Assembly: GCA_027029065.1 (NCBI GenBank)
Contig: JALVGO010000234.1
Span: 1 to 24,522 of the forward strand
Direction: 5' to 3'
Source: Sulfurovum sp.
GTDB lineage: Bacteria; Campylobacterota; Campylobacteria; Campylobacterales; Sulfurovaceae
Length of the DNA stretch: 24,522 nt
The notes beneath the pieces are model-generated. The model worked only from the letters and a program-made list of their open reading frames with translations, searched no databases and was not told the origin of the DNA. This document shows, one piece after another, positions 8,115 through 16,209 of this stretch. A program made the translations under genes and the position numbers. The first letter of the stretch is position 1, and the number at the start of each line of letters is the position of its first letter.

Positions 8115-9581
8115 ATGCAGTCAAACGCAGCATTGGAATACGATTATTCCGTAGCAAAATTGTTTACCTATACAACAATTTTGTTTGGATTTGTAGGTAT
8201 GTTGATTGGTACGCTTATCGCGGCACAATTGGCATTTCCTGAACTGAATTACCTACTCGGAGAGTACGGTACATTCTCAAGATTAAGACCACTTCATACG
8301 AATGTGGTAATTTATGGATTTACACTGAGCGGTATTTGGGCAACATTTTATTATGCCGCACAGAGGGTACTAAAAGTATCTATGGCTGAGTCAAAATTTG
8401 TAATGCTCATCAGTAAACTACATTTTTTACTCTACCTGGTTGCTGCTACAGCACTGGTAATTACTGAATTTATGGGAATTACACAGTCTAAAGAGTATGC
8501 ACAGATGGAGTGGCCACTCGATCTTCTCGTTGTTGTTATCTGGGTACTTTGGGGTATCGCAATGTTCGCATTAATCGGTATTAGAAGAGAAAAAGCACTT
8601 TACATCTCTATGTGGTATTTTATTGCTTGTTTCCTTGGTGTTGCAATGCTCTACCTCTTCAACAATATGGCTGTACCAACCTACTTTACTTCAGGTAACC
8701 TTGGTAGTATTATGCACTCTGTTTCTATGTACTCCGGTACAAATGACGCACTGGTACAGTGGTGGTGGGGACACAATGCGGTTGCATTTGTATTTACAGT
8801 GCCTATCGTAGGTATGATCTACTACTTCCTGCCAAAAGAGTCTGGTCAGGCTGTCTACTCTTACAAACTCTCTCTCCTCTCTTTCTGGGGTCTGATGTTC
8901 GTATATCTCTGGGCAGGTTCTCACCACCTTCTGTGGTCAACTGTACCTGACTGGATGCAGACTATGGGTTCTATCTTCTCAGTTGTACTGATTCTCCCAT
9001 CTTGGGGTTCAGCGATTAACATGCTCCTTACCATGAAAGGTGAGTGGAACCAGCTGACTGAAAACCCACTGATCAAATTCATGGTACTGGCATCTACATT
9101 CTATATGCTCTCTACGCTTGAAGGTCCAATTCAGGCGATCAAATCTGTTAACGCAATTGCGCACTTTACAGACTGGATTCCTGGACACGTTCACGATGGT
9201 GTACTTGGTTGGGTTGCATTCATGATCATGGCAGGTCTTTTCCATATGGCACCAAGAATGTTCAAAAGAGAGATTTACTCCAAGAAGCTGATTGAAGCAC
9301 AGTTCTGGATTCAAACCACAGCGGTTGTACTCTACTTTACCTCTATGTGGATTGCAGGGATTACTCAGGGTATGATGTGGAGAGCGGTAGATGAGTACGG
9401 TAACTTGATGTATTCATTCATCGATACAGTAACCGTACTTCACCCATACTATGCGATCAGAGCCCTTTCAGGTGTACTTTACCTAACTGGTTTCTTGATG
9501 TTCGCTTACAATATGATTAAGACTATGACCTCTTCTCGCCAACTGACAGAAGAGCCGCAGTTTAGATCACCTATGGCATAA
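8115..9581 (+). CDS. ccoN: cbb3-type cytochrome c oxidase subunit I
   Basis: The catalytic, polytopic haem-copper subunit of the high-affinity oxidase; it reduces O2 at the haem b3-CuB centre in the inner membrane. An in-frame ATG exists at 8079, but the ATG at 8115 is chosen: it follows AAGGGGG by five bases and gives the usual 488 residues beginning MQSNAALEYDYS. Ligands by family alignment: haem b H61 and H360, haem b3 H358 (HVHDGVLGW), CuB H220 (WWGHNAV), H270 and H271 (GSHHLLWS). Y264 is at the place of the cross-linked tyrosine. About 12 hydrophobic helices are visible. It is the first gene of the cco operon, and the upstream paired inverted repeats suggest regulated expression. Confidence 0.97.
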   Translation: MQSNAALEYDYSVAKLFTYTTILFGFVGMLIGTLIAAQLAFPELNYLLGEYGTFSRLRPLHTNVVIYGFTLSGIWATFYYAAQRVLKVSMAESKFVMLISKLHFLLYLVAATALVITEFMGITQSKEYAQMEWPLDLLVVVIWVLWGIAMFALIGIRREKALYISMWYFIACFLGVAMLYLFNNMAVPTYFTSGNLGSIMHSVSMYSGTNDALVQWWWGHNAVAFVFTVPIVGMIYYFLPKESGQAVYSYKLSLLSFWGLMFVYLWAGSHHLLWSTVPDWMQTMGSIFSVVLILPSWGSAINMLLTMKGEWNQLTENPLIKFMVLASTFYMLSTLEGPIQAIKSVNAIAHFTDWIPGHVHDGVLGWVAFMIMAGLFHMAPRMFKREIYSKKLIEAQFWIQTTAVVLYFTSMWIAGITQGMMWRAVDEYGNLMYSFIDTVTVLHPYYAIRALSGVLYLTGFLMFAYNMIKTMTSSRQLTEEPQFRSPMA

Positions 9582-9593
9582 GGGAGGTAGGTT

Positions 9594-10283
9594 ATGTTTC
9601 ATTGGTTAGAAAAAAGACCGTTTTTCTTTGCGGTAGGTGTATTTTTGGTAATTGCATTTGCAGGACTCATCGAGATCCTGCCAAACTTTGCAGAAGCTTC
9701 AAGACCGGTAGCGGGACTTCGTCCCTACACTGTACTTGAGCTTGCAGGTAAAGAGGTTTACAAAAAAGACAACTGTATTGCGTGTCACTCTCAGCTGATC
9801 CGTCCGTTCAAAGCGGAAACAGACAGATATGGTCAGTACTCACTTTCCGGTGAATACGCATACGACAGACCATTCCTCTGGGGTTCCAAAAGAACAGGTC
9901 CAGACCTTCACCGAGTAGGTGACTACAGAACGACTGACTGGCATGAGAACCATATGTGGGAACCAACCTCGGTTGTACCGGGCTCTATCATGCCTGCTTA
10001 CAAGCATCAGTTCAAAAATATCGCAGATCTTGAAACTGCCTATGCAGAAGCAGTTACGGTTAAAAATGTATTCAACGTACCTTACGCTGATGACATCAAA
10101 CCAGGAAAAGCGGCATGGGAAGCATACAAGCCAAAAGTGCTTGCTGAAGCCAAAAAGATCGCTGCTGATATGAAAAACCAGGATGTAAAAGATGCGGTTG
10201 CAAGAGGTGAAGTACCTGAAATTGTAGCAATGATTGCATACTTAAACTCTCTTGGATCAAGCAGATATGAGGCGAAAAAGTAA
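9594..10283 (+). CDS. ccoO: cbb3-type cytochrome c oxidase subunit II (monohaem)
   Basis: A 229-residue membrane-anchored c-type cytochrome that relays electrons from CcoP to CcoN. An N-terminal anchor helix spans about residues 11-30. The haem motif is CIACH (C61, C64, H65), and M133 in SIMPAY is the likely axial ligand. The haem domain faces the periplasm. A strong GGGAGGTAGG site precedes the ATG, 12 nt after ccoN. Length agrees with the family. Confidence 0.97.
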   Translation: MFHWLEKRPFFFAVGVFLVIAFAGLIEILPNFAEASRPVAGLRPYTVLELAGKEVYKKDNCIACHSQLIRPFKAETDRYGQYSLSGEYAYDRPFLWGSKRTGPDLHRVGDYRTTDWHENHMWEPTSVVPGSIMPAYKHQFKNIADLETAYAEAVTVKNVFNVPYADDIKPGKAAWEAYKPKVLAEAKKIAADMKNQDVKDAVARGEVPEIVAMIAYLNSLGSSRYEAKK

Positions 10284-10287
10284 GTAG

Positions 10288-10506
10288 ATGGGCATAAGAG
10301 AACTTCAAGGCTATGCCAGTTTCTTTATGACTATTTTTTTGGTAGTGATGTTGTACGGGTATATTATATACCTGTACAGGAGTGAGAAGAAAGGGAAGAA
10401 GGATTACGAAAAGCTGGGGAAGATTGCTCTTGATGATGAGCTCGACTCTACCCCCATCAATACCAGTGATCCTGTTCCCAGTGAAAAAAAGGAGCAAAAT
10501 AAATGA
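10288..10506 (+). CDS. ccoQ: cbb3-type oxidase small subunit CcoQ
   Basis: A 72-residue protein with one membrane helix (about residues 11-30, SFFMTIFLVVMLYGYIIYLY) followed by a Lys-rich and then acidic cytoplasmic tail. Identification rests on size, topology and position between ccoO and ccoP. In other bacteria CcoQ steadies the CcoP-core complex. Only a weak binding site is visible, and it starts 4 nt after the ccoO stop. Its stop overlaps the ccoP ATG (ATGA). Confidence 0.85.
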   Translation: MGIRELQGYASFFMTIFLVVMLYGYIIYLYRSEKKGKKDYEKLGKIALDDELDSTPINTSDPVPSEKKEQNK

Positions 10507-11390
10507 ATGCATTAGTAATTAAAGCATTGGCGTTTGCAGCGGTACTGATTGTCGGTACACTGATCGTTGTAAAGCAGATGAATATTGACCTGAGTGACCC
10601 GATCAATGCGCTCACCATGCTTGGTGCAATAGCGATTGCGGTACTCTCTTTTGGTGTCTCGGCAAAATATATTGCCCAGATGAAAACAGATACTGCACAG
10701 GGTGAGCTTGCGGAAGAGAACTGGGATGGTATCGGTGAATATAAAAATGAATTGCCTGCTGGTTGGGCATACTCCTTCCTTGGTACCTTGATTTGGGCAC
10801 TTTGGTATTTTCAGTGGGGGTATCCGGTCAATGCATACAGTCAGATTGGAGAGTGGAACAAGGAAACAAAAGCCTATAATGAGAAGTTTGAAGCGGTACA
10901 TAAAAATGCCGACAAGGCAACACTGCAGCAGATGGGTGAGTCTATCTTCCTGGTACAGTGTGCACCATGTCACGGTACCACAGGTGATGGACTTTCCGGT
11001 AAAGCACAGGATTTCGGTTCAAGAATGACAAAAGAGCAGATCCTCTATACGATCGAACATGGTTCCAGCCAGCTTGGTTACCCAATGGGTGCAATGCCTC
11101 CGGGTATGGCGTCTGGCAAAGATGCAGAGGACATCGCTGCGTATATCGCCGGTGGTATGAAGGGTGAACAGCCTGCATCATTTGCTACATGTGCAGGATG
11201 CCACGGTGCTGATGGAAAAGGAAATAACGGTATGTCTCCTAATCTTGCAGCGTATGATCTTACACTGGTACAGCACACACTTGAGCATGGTAAAAAAGGT
11301 ATGATCGGTAAAATGCCTTCATTCAAAACAAGAATGACACCGGTTCAGGAAAAAGCACTGGCTGAGTACATTCAGTCTTTGAAGAACTAA
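10503..11390 (+). CDS. ccoP: cbb3-type cytochrome c oxidase subunit III (dihaem)
   Basis: A 295-residue dihaem cytochrome c that takes electrons from soluble cytochromes. Two N-terminal membrane helices are seen (about 4-24 and 36-53), and a third hydrophobic stretch, WAYSFLGTLIWALWYFQW, spans 88-105. Two cytochrome domains follow: CAPCH (C153, C156, H157) with M198 in AMPPG as likely axial ligand, and CAGCH (C230, C233, H234) with M271 in KMPSF. Translationally coupled to ccoQ by a 4-nt overlap; GGAG lies upstream within ccoQ. Confidence 0.96.
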   Translation: MNALVIKALAFAAVLIVGTLIVVKQMNIDLSDPINALTMLGAIAIAVLSFGVSAKYIAQMKTDTAQGELAEENWDGIGEYKNELPAGWAYSFLGTLIWALWYFQWGYPVNAYSQIGEWNKETKAYNEKFEAVHKNADKATLQQMGESIFLVQCAPCHGTTGDGLSGKAQDFGSRMTKEQILYTIEHGSSQLGYPMGAMPPGMASGKDAEDIAAYIAGGMKGEQPASFATCAGCHGADGKGNNGMSPNLAAYDLTLVQHTLEHGKKGMIGKMPSFKTRMTPVQEKALAEYIQSLKN

Positions 11391-11400
11391 GGAGTAGAAG

Positions 11401-11631
11401 ATGGCAGAAAATACAAACAGATCCGTATTCGGACTTAACGGTGTGACTGGTATGTTGATTGCAACAGTACTTCTTCTTTCTATCCTTGCATTCCTCACAG
11501 TGTGGGGACTGGGCGTACAGCAGAAATCAGCACAGAATCCTTACGATCCGACACCAATTGTTAGCAGTCTGGATAATGTTAAAATGATAAGCAAAGAGAA
11601 TGCACAGTTTGCATTCAAAGATGCGAAGTAA
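11401..11631 (+). CDS. DUF4006-like small membrane protein of the cco operon
   Basis: A 76-residue protein with one hydrophobic helix (about residues 14-37) flanked by a polar N-terminus and a C-terminal tail containing QNPYDPTP. It resembles the DUF4006 family, which I recall only downstream of ccoP in Campylobacterota. AAGGAGTAG precedes the ATG by a suitable distance, 10 nt after ccoP. A role in assembly or stability of the oxidase is inferred from position; the function is not known to me. Confidence 0.7.
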   Translation: MAENTNRSVFGLNGVTGMLIATVLLLSILAFLTVWGLGVQQKSAQNPYDPTPIVSSLDNVKMISKENAQFAFKDAK

Positions 11632-11648
11632 TTCATAAAGGATAAAAA

Positions 11649-11750
11649 ATGATTACAATTATGGATAAAGTACTTGGTTGGCTGATGGTCGTGAGTGCAG
11701 TATATACTGCATGGGCAGTTCTGACACCTAATCACCTTTTTATAGGTTAA
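11649..11750 (+). CDS. 33-residue membrane miniprotein in the cco operon
   Basis: A short ORF of 34 codons including TAA: it starts MITIMDKVLGWLMVVS, continues AVYTAWAVLTPNHLF and ends IG. One helix (about residues 8-26) fits a single membrane span. Support for coding: AAAGGAT (11637-11643) five bases before the ATG, tight packing between its neighbours (17 nt before, 3 nt after), and amphipathic membrane-like composition. A comparable tiny gene may exist at this place in relatives. Function unknown; a small oxidase subunit or assembly peptide is a guess. Confidence 0.6.
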   Translation: MITIMDKVLGWLMVVSAVYTAWAVLTPNHLFIG

Positions 11751-11753
11751 CTT

Positions 11754-12383
11754 ATGATAAAAGCAATAGCAAGGCTTGCCTTGCTTGCTTTGTTTCTTCC
11801 TTTTTTACTTCATGCCGACTATATTCTCAGAAATGATCTCTTAAACCCAAAAGCAATTCAGTTTGTCAAGATAATGGCAGAAGAACTGCATACCAAGACC
11901 GGTGTGAACGGTTATTTGATTGCTACCAATGAACATTTTCCTGAGAGATACAACTTAGTTGCATACAGTAAAAAGTATGATGCAAACATGAGCAAGCCAT
12001 ACGTACTATTTATATTCGCACCATTTGCGCTTATTACAGAAAAGTCGCAACAGAGAGGAAGGGTGGCACTGATTCCCTCATCCGAAAATATCGCGGAAAT
12101 GTATGATAAGCGTAATATTATGGATGCTACCATTGATGTTATCGCAGGTGTAGATAAGAACAAGATTGAAGATAAACATGCCATAGGGGTTGTGCAGGGC
12201 TACTCAGAACTTGCCGATGAGATCGCAAAGGCAAAAGGTGTAGAACTGGAACATACGATCAAAGAGACAAGACAAGGTTTCTGGGTGGTGCAGGCACTGG
12301 TGCTTTTGGGGGCTGCAATTGTTTTTTGGATCTTTTTTTTCAGACCATTATATATAAGGATAAGAGATGGCAAAAAAGCCTAA
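11754..12383 (+). CDS. TPM-domain-like membrane-anchored periplasmic protein
   Basis: A 209-residue protein with a signal-like N-terminus (1-21, ending LLHADY), a periplasmic region (about 22-172) and a C-terminal membrane helix (about 176-197) with a short Lys/Arg-rich cytoplasmic tail. The middle reads like a TPM (Psb32/YgcG) domain: an N-terminal helix followed by TGVNGYLIATNEHF, then VLFIFAPF, RVALIPSSENIAEMYD and a helical end. The match is by eye and only moderate. It starts 3 nt after the miniprotein and overlaps the next gene by 17 nt. TPM domains have been linked to membrane-complex maintenance, which would suit oxidase upkeep. Confidence 0.55.
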   Translation: MIKAIARLALLALFLPFLLHADYILRNDLLNPKAIQFVKIMAEELHTKTGVNGYLIATNEHFPERYNLVAYSKKYDANMSKPYVLFIFAPFALITEKSQQRGRVALIPSSENIAEMYDKRNIMDATIDVIAGVDKNKIEDKHAIGVVQGYSELADEIAKAKGVELEHTIKETRQGFWVVQALVLLGAAIVFWIFFFRPLYIRIRDGKKA

Positions 12384-12918
12384 GGAAAAAAGCTATTGGC
12401 CCCATATGATTATGGGGTTTCTTATTATCGGTATCACACTTAGCTACTGGACTGTCAAGTCTGCCAGTTCTGTACCGGTACAGGAGACCAATGACTATAT
12501 GATGAAGTATCAGCAGGCTGATATTCATATCAATGATATTTTGGCAAAAAAACGGCGTTTTGACAGTGGCTATATGATTGCACTCGATGGAGTAAAAAAA
12601 GCAAAACTTGAGCTTGAGAATGTCAAGCGTGCCAAAGAGGAAGAGGTAGTTCTGCTTCAGACAGGAGCAAATACCTTTACCTATCGTGTGCTTGACAAGC
12701 ATAGCCTTCCGGTTGATGGGGTCAAGGTTGATTTTTTGTTAACAAGACCACATACGGATAAAGATGATGTTTTGATTCAGAATATTCCACAGAAGCAGGG
12801 TGAATATGTTGTAGAAGTGAATGTAACAAAGCCGGGAAGATACATTTTGCGTCTAAAAGCAACAGTTGACAAAGATACTGTCGGCTATATGGATACTCCG
12901 GCATACCTCAATCCGTAG
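12367..12918 (+). CDS. FixH/CcoH-like cbb3 oxidase assembly protein
   Basis: A 183-residue protein with a Lys-rich cytoplasmic start, the YWP motif and one membrane helix (14-31), then a periplasmic region ending in an Ig-like beta domain (about 100-180). FixH-type marks are YWPHMIMGF near the start, FLLTRPHTDKDD (123-134) and GEYVVEVNVTKPGRYILRL. FixH/CcoH proteins help copper insertion and assembly of the cbb3 oxidase; the residues do not prove activity here. The gene overlaps its upstream neighbour by 17 nt and closes the cco operon. Its TAG stop abuts a REP-like hairpin. Confidence 0.75.
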   Translation: MAKKPKEKSYWPHMIMGFLIIGITLSYWTVKSASSVPVQETNDYMMKYQQADIHINDILAKKRRFDSGYMIALDGVKKAKLELENVKRAKEEEVVLLQTGANTFTYRVLDKHSLPVDGVKVDFLLTRPHTDKDDVLIQNIPQKQGEYVVEVNVTKPGRYILRLKATVDKDTVGYMDTPAYLNP

Positions 12919-12940
12919 GGTGGTGCACTTCGTGCCCACC
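12919..12940. repeat. REP-like hairpin at the end of the cco operon
   Basis: GGTGG (12919-12923) pairs with CCACC (12936-12940) and GCAC (12925-12928) with GTGC (12932-12935). There is one bulged T and a TTC loop. It begins immediately after the stop codon TAG, and TAGGGTGG...CCCACC recalls a common type of short palindromic intergenic repeat in bacteria. There is no T-run behind it, so it is not a classical terminator, though it could protect the mRNA 3' end. Confidence 0.65.
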
Positions 12941-12995
12941 AATCAAAGATAGAATAAATATGATATCCATTCAATAACACTTTACTACAAGTTTT

Positions 12996-13439
12996 TTAAT
13001 ACACTTCTTCTTTTATGTGGCTCTCTGCCCACTTTTTGATTATTTCTCTCTCTTCTCTTGTCAACTTTGCATCTTCATGTACTATAAGATACATTGGCAT
13101 AGGCATACGAAAGTTGATGGTTTTGACAATCCCTTTGTATATCTTCTGTTTTTTAGCATCATCATAGTTACTCCACTCCTGAAAGTTTACTGCTTTACGA
13201 CCCTCTTTAATATGACTCTTTACTTCTAAAGAGATAGGAGAGATATGTCCGTACCACGGCATCTTTGTTTCATAAGAGTGGCAGTCGTAACAGGAGCGTT
13301 TGAGCATTGCCATGATCAGCTTGGGTGCTTTGATCTCTTTACCGGGATCGATCTGTTTGGGAGGTTCCGGGATATCTATCTGTATCAACTGAAGCAGGCC
13401 GAACATTCCAAGAACCCAAAGGGCGAGTGTTTTTAACAT
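12996..13439 (-). CDS. small membrane-anchored c-type haem-binding domain protein
   Basis: A 147-residue protein, convergent with the cco operon. An N-terminal hydrophobic anchor/signal (4-21) is followed by a periplasmic domain with CYDCH (C50, C53, H54), then ETKMPWYGHISPIS and EGRKAVNFQEW, the layout of the haem-binding domain family (PF14376 type) in which a short CxxCH domain binds one c-type haem. M111-P112-M113-P114 (RMPMPMY) could supply the axial Met. AAAGGA stands six bases before the ATG. Redox role and partners are unknown. It lies next to the cbb3 operon but has its own promoter. Confidence 0.75.
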   Translation of the reverse strand: MLKTLALWVLGMFGLLQLIQIDIPEPPKQIDPGKEIKAPKLIMAMLKRSCYDCHSYETKMPWYGHISPISLEVKSHIKEGRKAVNFQEWSNYDDAKKQKIYKGIVKTINFRMPMPMYLIVHEDAKLTREEREIIKKWAESHIKEEVY

Positions 13440-13460
13440 AGCAGTCCTTTTTTGAATGTG

Positions 13461-13466
13461 ATTATA
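13461..13466 (-). promoter_or_regulatory. -10 for the haem-binding protein gene
   Basis: On the minus strand a perfect TATAAT (plus strand ATTATA at 13461-13466). The predicted start is near 13454, 15 nt before the ATG, leaving just room for the ribosome binding site AAAGGA. No clear -35. Confidence 0.5.
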
Positions 13467-13545
13467 CCGTGCTTATGCAAATGAGAAGGCAAATCCGGGA
13501 TATATGACAATTTGAAAGATTACTGCTTTCCTTTGCGTGAGTGTA

Positions 13546-13554
13546 TGCTATACT
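13546..13554 (+). promoter_or_regulatory. extended -10 placing addB transcription start at its ATG
   Basis: TGCTATACT (13546-13554) is an extended -10 (TGn plus TATACT). Seven to eight bases after it the expected start falls on 13561-13562, the A of the addB ATG. No ribosome binding site precedes that ATG, so the transcript is probably leaderless. Confidence 0.5.
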
Positions 13555-13561
13555 CTTTTTC

Positions 13562-15889
13562 ATGAATACCTTACACATCTATCCTACCTCCAGAGCCATT
13601 CGAACACAGGTTGCAGCTGCACTTGAGAACGATAGTTTCCTGCCCGCTTACATGCGTATGGATGAGTTTGAACAGCGTATGGTACTGCTGCCAAACAAGC
13701 AGCTTGTCGATACGATGCAGCGTATACTGCTGCTTAGAGAAGCGAGCTGTTTTGAAGCCTTTGAGGGGCTGAAGTTTGACAGAAAGCTGGTACGCTTTTT
13801 TGGCAAAGGTGAGGCGATCTTCCGTTTTTTTGAAGAGCTTGCAGGGGAAAAGGTGGACTTTGAGACACTGGCGCAGGCAGATGCCTATGCCGAGTTTGGA
13901 GAACATCTTGAAATCCTCGAAACACTTAGAGAAAATTATCGAAATGTGCTTGATGAAAGAGGATTGACCGATCGCTGCTTTATCCCCGAAGCTTATCAGA
14001 TCAACAAGGCTTTTTTGCAGCAGTACGAAACCATAGAGATCTTCCTTGAGGGGTACCTGAGCCGCTTCGAACTGGAACTGCTTGAAGCGGTAGCCAAAGA
14101 GACAACCCTGATGATCCATTACCGCACCTCACCTTTTACCAAAAAGATGCAGGAGCGTTTTTCCGAAATGGGAATGGTCTTGCCCGATAACAGTGAAGTC
14201 TGTTTTGACCTTGGCAGACGTAGTATTGTCTCCCAAACGCCTATGAACACCCCCCTTAAGGTAAGCGTCAAAAGTGTGGAGGAGCGTGAAGCGCAAGTGG
14301 CACTGGCACTGACGCAGATAGAGAAGATGGTACAAAGCGGTATGGATCCTCAGAAGATTGCTCTGGTACTGCCAGATGAGTCTTTCAAGGAGCATTTCAT
14401 GCTCTTTGATCGGCTTGGCAATCTTAACTTTGCGATGGGTTATGACTACAGCGGCGGGAGTATCTATAAGAAAACCGAAGCACTCCTGCGTTATCTGCAG
14501 ACAGGGGAAGAGGCGTATGTCAATATGCTTGAGCGCTACGGTATGCCAAAAGAGCGTTATGTGCATTTGCGAGGCACAGCAAAAATGCCTGTAACGGCTT
14601 TTTTTGAAATACTTGACACGTTGGCGTTGATAGAGAAGAGCAAGGAACGTATTGAAGCATTGCAAAACGATTTCCTGACGCTTTTTGGGAGTTATGAAGA
14701 GTCTCTGGAGGGCTGGCTCTTTCTTTGGCTCAAGGCACTCTCTTCTGTGGCACTTGACGATGTTCGGGGCGGGAAGGTGACTGTCCTTGGGGTGCTGGAG
14801 ACACGTGGGGTAGTGTTTGACGGGGTTGTGGTTGTGGACTTCAATGAAAACATCGTTCCTGCCAGCACCACAAAAGACCGTTTTCTCAACTCTGCTGTAC
14901 GCCGCTTTGCCCGACTGCCTACGCGAACAGACAGAGAGGCGCTGCAGAAGCAGTTTTACCTCCATCTGCTTGAGAGTGCGCAGGAGGCGGTGGTGATCTA
15001 CAGCAGTGCCGATGACCGCCTGCCCTCGAAGTTCCTCTACGAACTTGGCTTGGAAAAATCACCCTGCAGCCGTGTGCCGCTGAAACTGCTCTATGATGAA
15101 CCTGTGCAGATTATCGATGAGCGTGATCCGGTGGTTGAGGGGTTTGACGCTGGAAAGGTTATCTGGTCACCATCCCGTCTCAAGACCTATCTAAGTTGTA
15201 AGCGCAAGTACTACTACCGCTACATCCAAAAGATAGAAGCACCCAAAGAAGAGAGGCTGAACGAAGGGCTCTTTCTGCATCAGGTACTTGATAGACTGTT
15301 TGAAAGTGATACCTATTATGAGAAAGAGGCGCAGATGCAGCAGCAGCTTGAGAAACTGCTCCATGCACTGCATCCCAATGATGATACAAAAGCTGCATAC
15401 CAAAAACTGCTCTGGGCGCAGAAGCTCAAGCCTTTCGTGGCAAAGCAGATAGCACATTTCCAAAACGGCTGGCGTGTCGTTGCGCGTGAAGAGGAGATTG
15501 CCGGAGAGATAGGTGGATTGCGCTTCAAAGGCCGCATCGACCGGATGGATCAGCATGAGAGCGGTACACTGGTACTGGACTACAAGAGCGGCTCGATAGC
15601 CGAGGCGCAGAAAGTCAAGAACCTTGAGAGTCTGACCGATTTTCAAATGAGCATCTACCACCACCTGCTTACATCTCGCTATCAGAATGTCACACTTGCC
15701 TTTGTCAAGATTCTTGAGGAGGGGCAGATTGAGGAGATCAAGGCACTGGAAGAGAAAAACGAATTGCTTGCCGAACACATCGTGGCACTCAAGCAGACCC
15801 AAAGTTTTGTTGCCCAAAAGTGTGAATCGTTGCAGACCTGCAAGTATTGTGAATTTGCACTGATGTGCGGAAGAGGTGAATATCTTTAA
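13562..15889 (+). CDS. addB: AddB-like helicase/nuclease subunit (PD-(D/E)XK, Fe-S)
   Basis: A 775-residue protein; the ATG at 13562 is preferred over an in-frame GTG at 13541 because it begins the conserved NTLHIYPTSRAIR opening. The N-terminal part is an inactivated helicase fold without a Walker A motif. The C-terminus carries the PD-(D/E)XK nuclease core: D660 in KGRIDRMD and D673-Y-K675 in LVLDYKSG. The four cysteines of an AddB-type iron-sulfur cluster are C546 (SCKRKYYYR), C760, C763 and C769 (CKYCEFALMC). With AddA it processes double-strand breaks for RecA loading. Next to it lie a toxin-antitoxin pair and addA. Confidence 0.85.
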   Translation: MNTLHIYPTSRAIRTQVAAALENDSFLPAYMRMDEFEQRMVLLPNKQLVDTMQRILLLREASCFEAFEGLKFDRKLVRFFGKGEAIFRFFEELAGEKVDFETLAQADAYAEFGEHLEILETLRENYRNVLDERGLTDRCFIPEAYQINKAFLQQYETIEIFLEGYLSRFELELLEAVAKETTLMIHYRTSPFTKKMQERFSEMGMVLPDNSEVCFDLGRRSIVSQTPMNTPLKVSVKSVEEREAQVALALTQIEKMVQSGMDPQKIALVLPDESFKEHFMLFDRLGNLNFAMGYDYSGGSIYKKTEALLRYLQTGEEAYVNMLERYGMPKERYVHLRGTAKMPVTAFFEILDTLALIEKSKERIEALQNDFLTLFGSYEESLEGWLFLWLKALSSVALDDVRGGKVTVLGVLETRGVVFDGVVVVDFNENIVPASTTKDRFLNSAVRRFARLPTRTDREALQKQFYLHLLESAQEAVVIYSSADDRLPSKFLYELGLEKSPCSRVPLKLLYDEPVQIIDERDPVVEGFDAGKVIWSPSRLKTYLSCKRKYYYRYIQKIEAPKEERLNEGLFLHQVLDRLFESDTYYEKEAQMQQQLEKLLHALHPNDDTKAAYQKLLWAQKLKPFVAKQIAHFQNGWRVVAREEEIAGEIGGLRFKGRIDRMDQHESGTLVLDYKSGSIAEAQKVKNLESLTDFQMSIYHHLLTSRYQNVTLAFVKILEEGQIEEIKALEEKNELLAEHIVALKQTQSFVAQKCESLQTCKYCEFALMCGRGEYL

Positions 15890-15911
15890 TAGCTGCCTAA
15901 GCTTATATTCA

Positions 15912-15917
15912 TATAAT
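15912..15917 (+). promoter_or_regulatory. -10-like element before the PIN toxin-antitoxin pair
   Basis: TATAAT at 15912-15917, 22 nt after the addB stop and 28 nt before the antitoxin ATG. No -35 is convincing. It may let the toxin-antitoxin pair, and addA behind it, be transcribed apart from addB. Confidence 0.4.
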
Positions 15918-15945
15918 AAGTCAATAAAATATGAAAAGGATACTT

Positions 15946-16209
15946 ATGAATACCATTTCTATTTCGGAAATACAGAGAAATCTGCATAAGTTGGAAAACT
16001 TCGATATTGTAGAGGTTGTCGATAAGAAACGGCATCAGGTAAAAGGGTATTTCCTTGACAAAAAATATCGGGACATGGTAGAAAAACTCTTCGAAGAAGA
16101 GAAGGGGAAAAACAAGAAAAAACTTGACGCTTTGCAACAGATGGGAAGTTATAGGCTGGGAGGCAAGGAGATAGAAAGTATCAAAGAAGGGATGTATGAA
16201 GATCAGTAG
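15946..16209 (+). CDS. Phd/YefM-like antitoxin (VapB role)
   Basis: An 87-residue protein taken from the ATG at 15946, which follows AAAAGGA (15934-15940) by five bases; an ATG at 15931 in the same frame has no binding site. The N-terminal part, SISEIQRNLHKL followed by FDIVEVVDKKRHQVKGYFLDKKYRDMV, has the Phd/YefM-like order of helix, strand pair and helix used for DNA binding. The charged, flexible C-terminal half would bind and cover the toxin. The toxin gene begins 14 nt before its stop. Family assignment is by pattern, not by strong motif. Confidence 0.65.
   Translation: MNTISISEIQRNLHKLENFDIVEVVDKKRHQVKGYFLDKKYRDMVEKLFEEEKGKNKKKLDALQQMGSYRLGGKEIESIKEGMYEDQ

Noticed and set aside
15931..15945. 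Earlier ATG for the PIN-pair antitoxin
   Set aside because: No ribosome binding site before it, while AAAAGGA lies within these codons at the right distance from the ATG at 15946.
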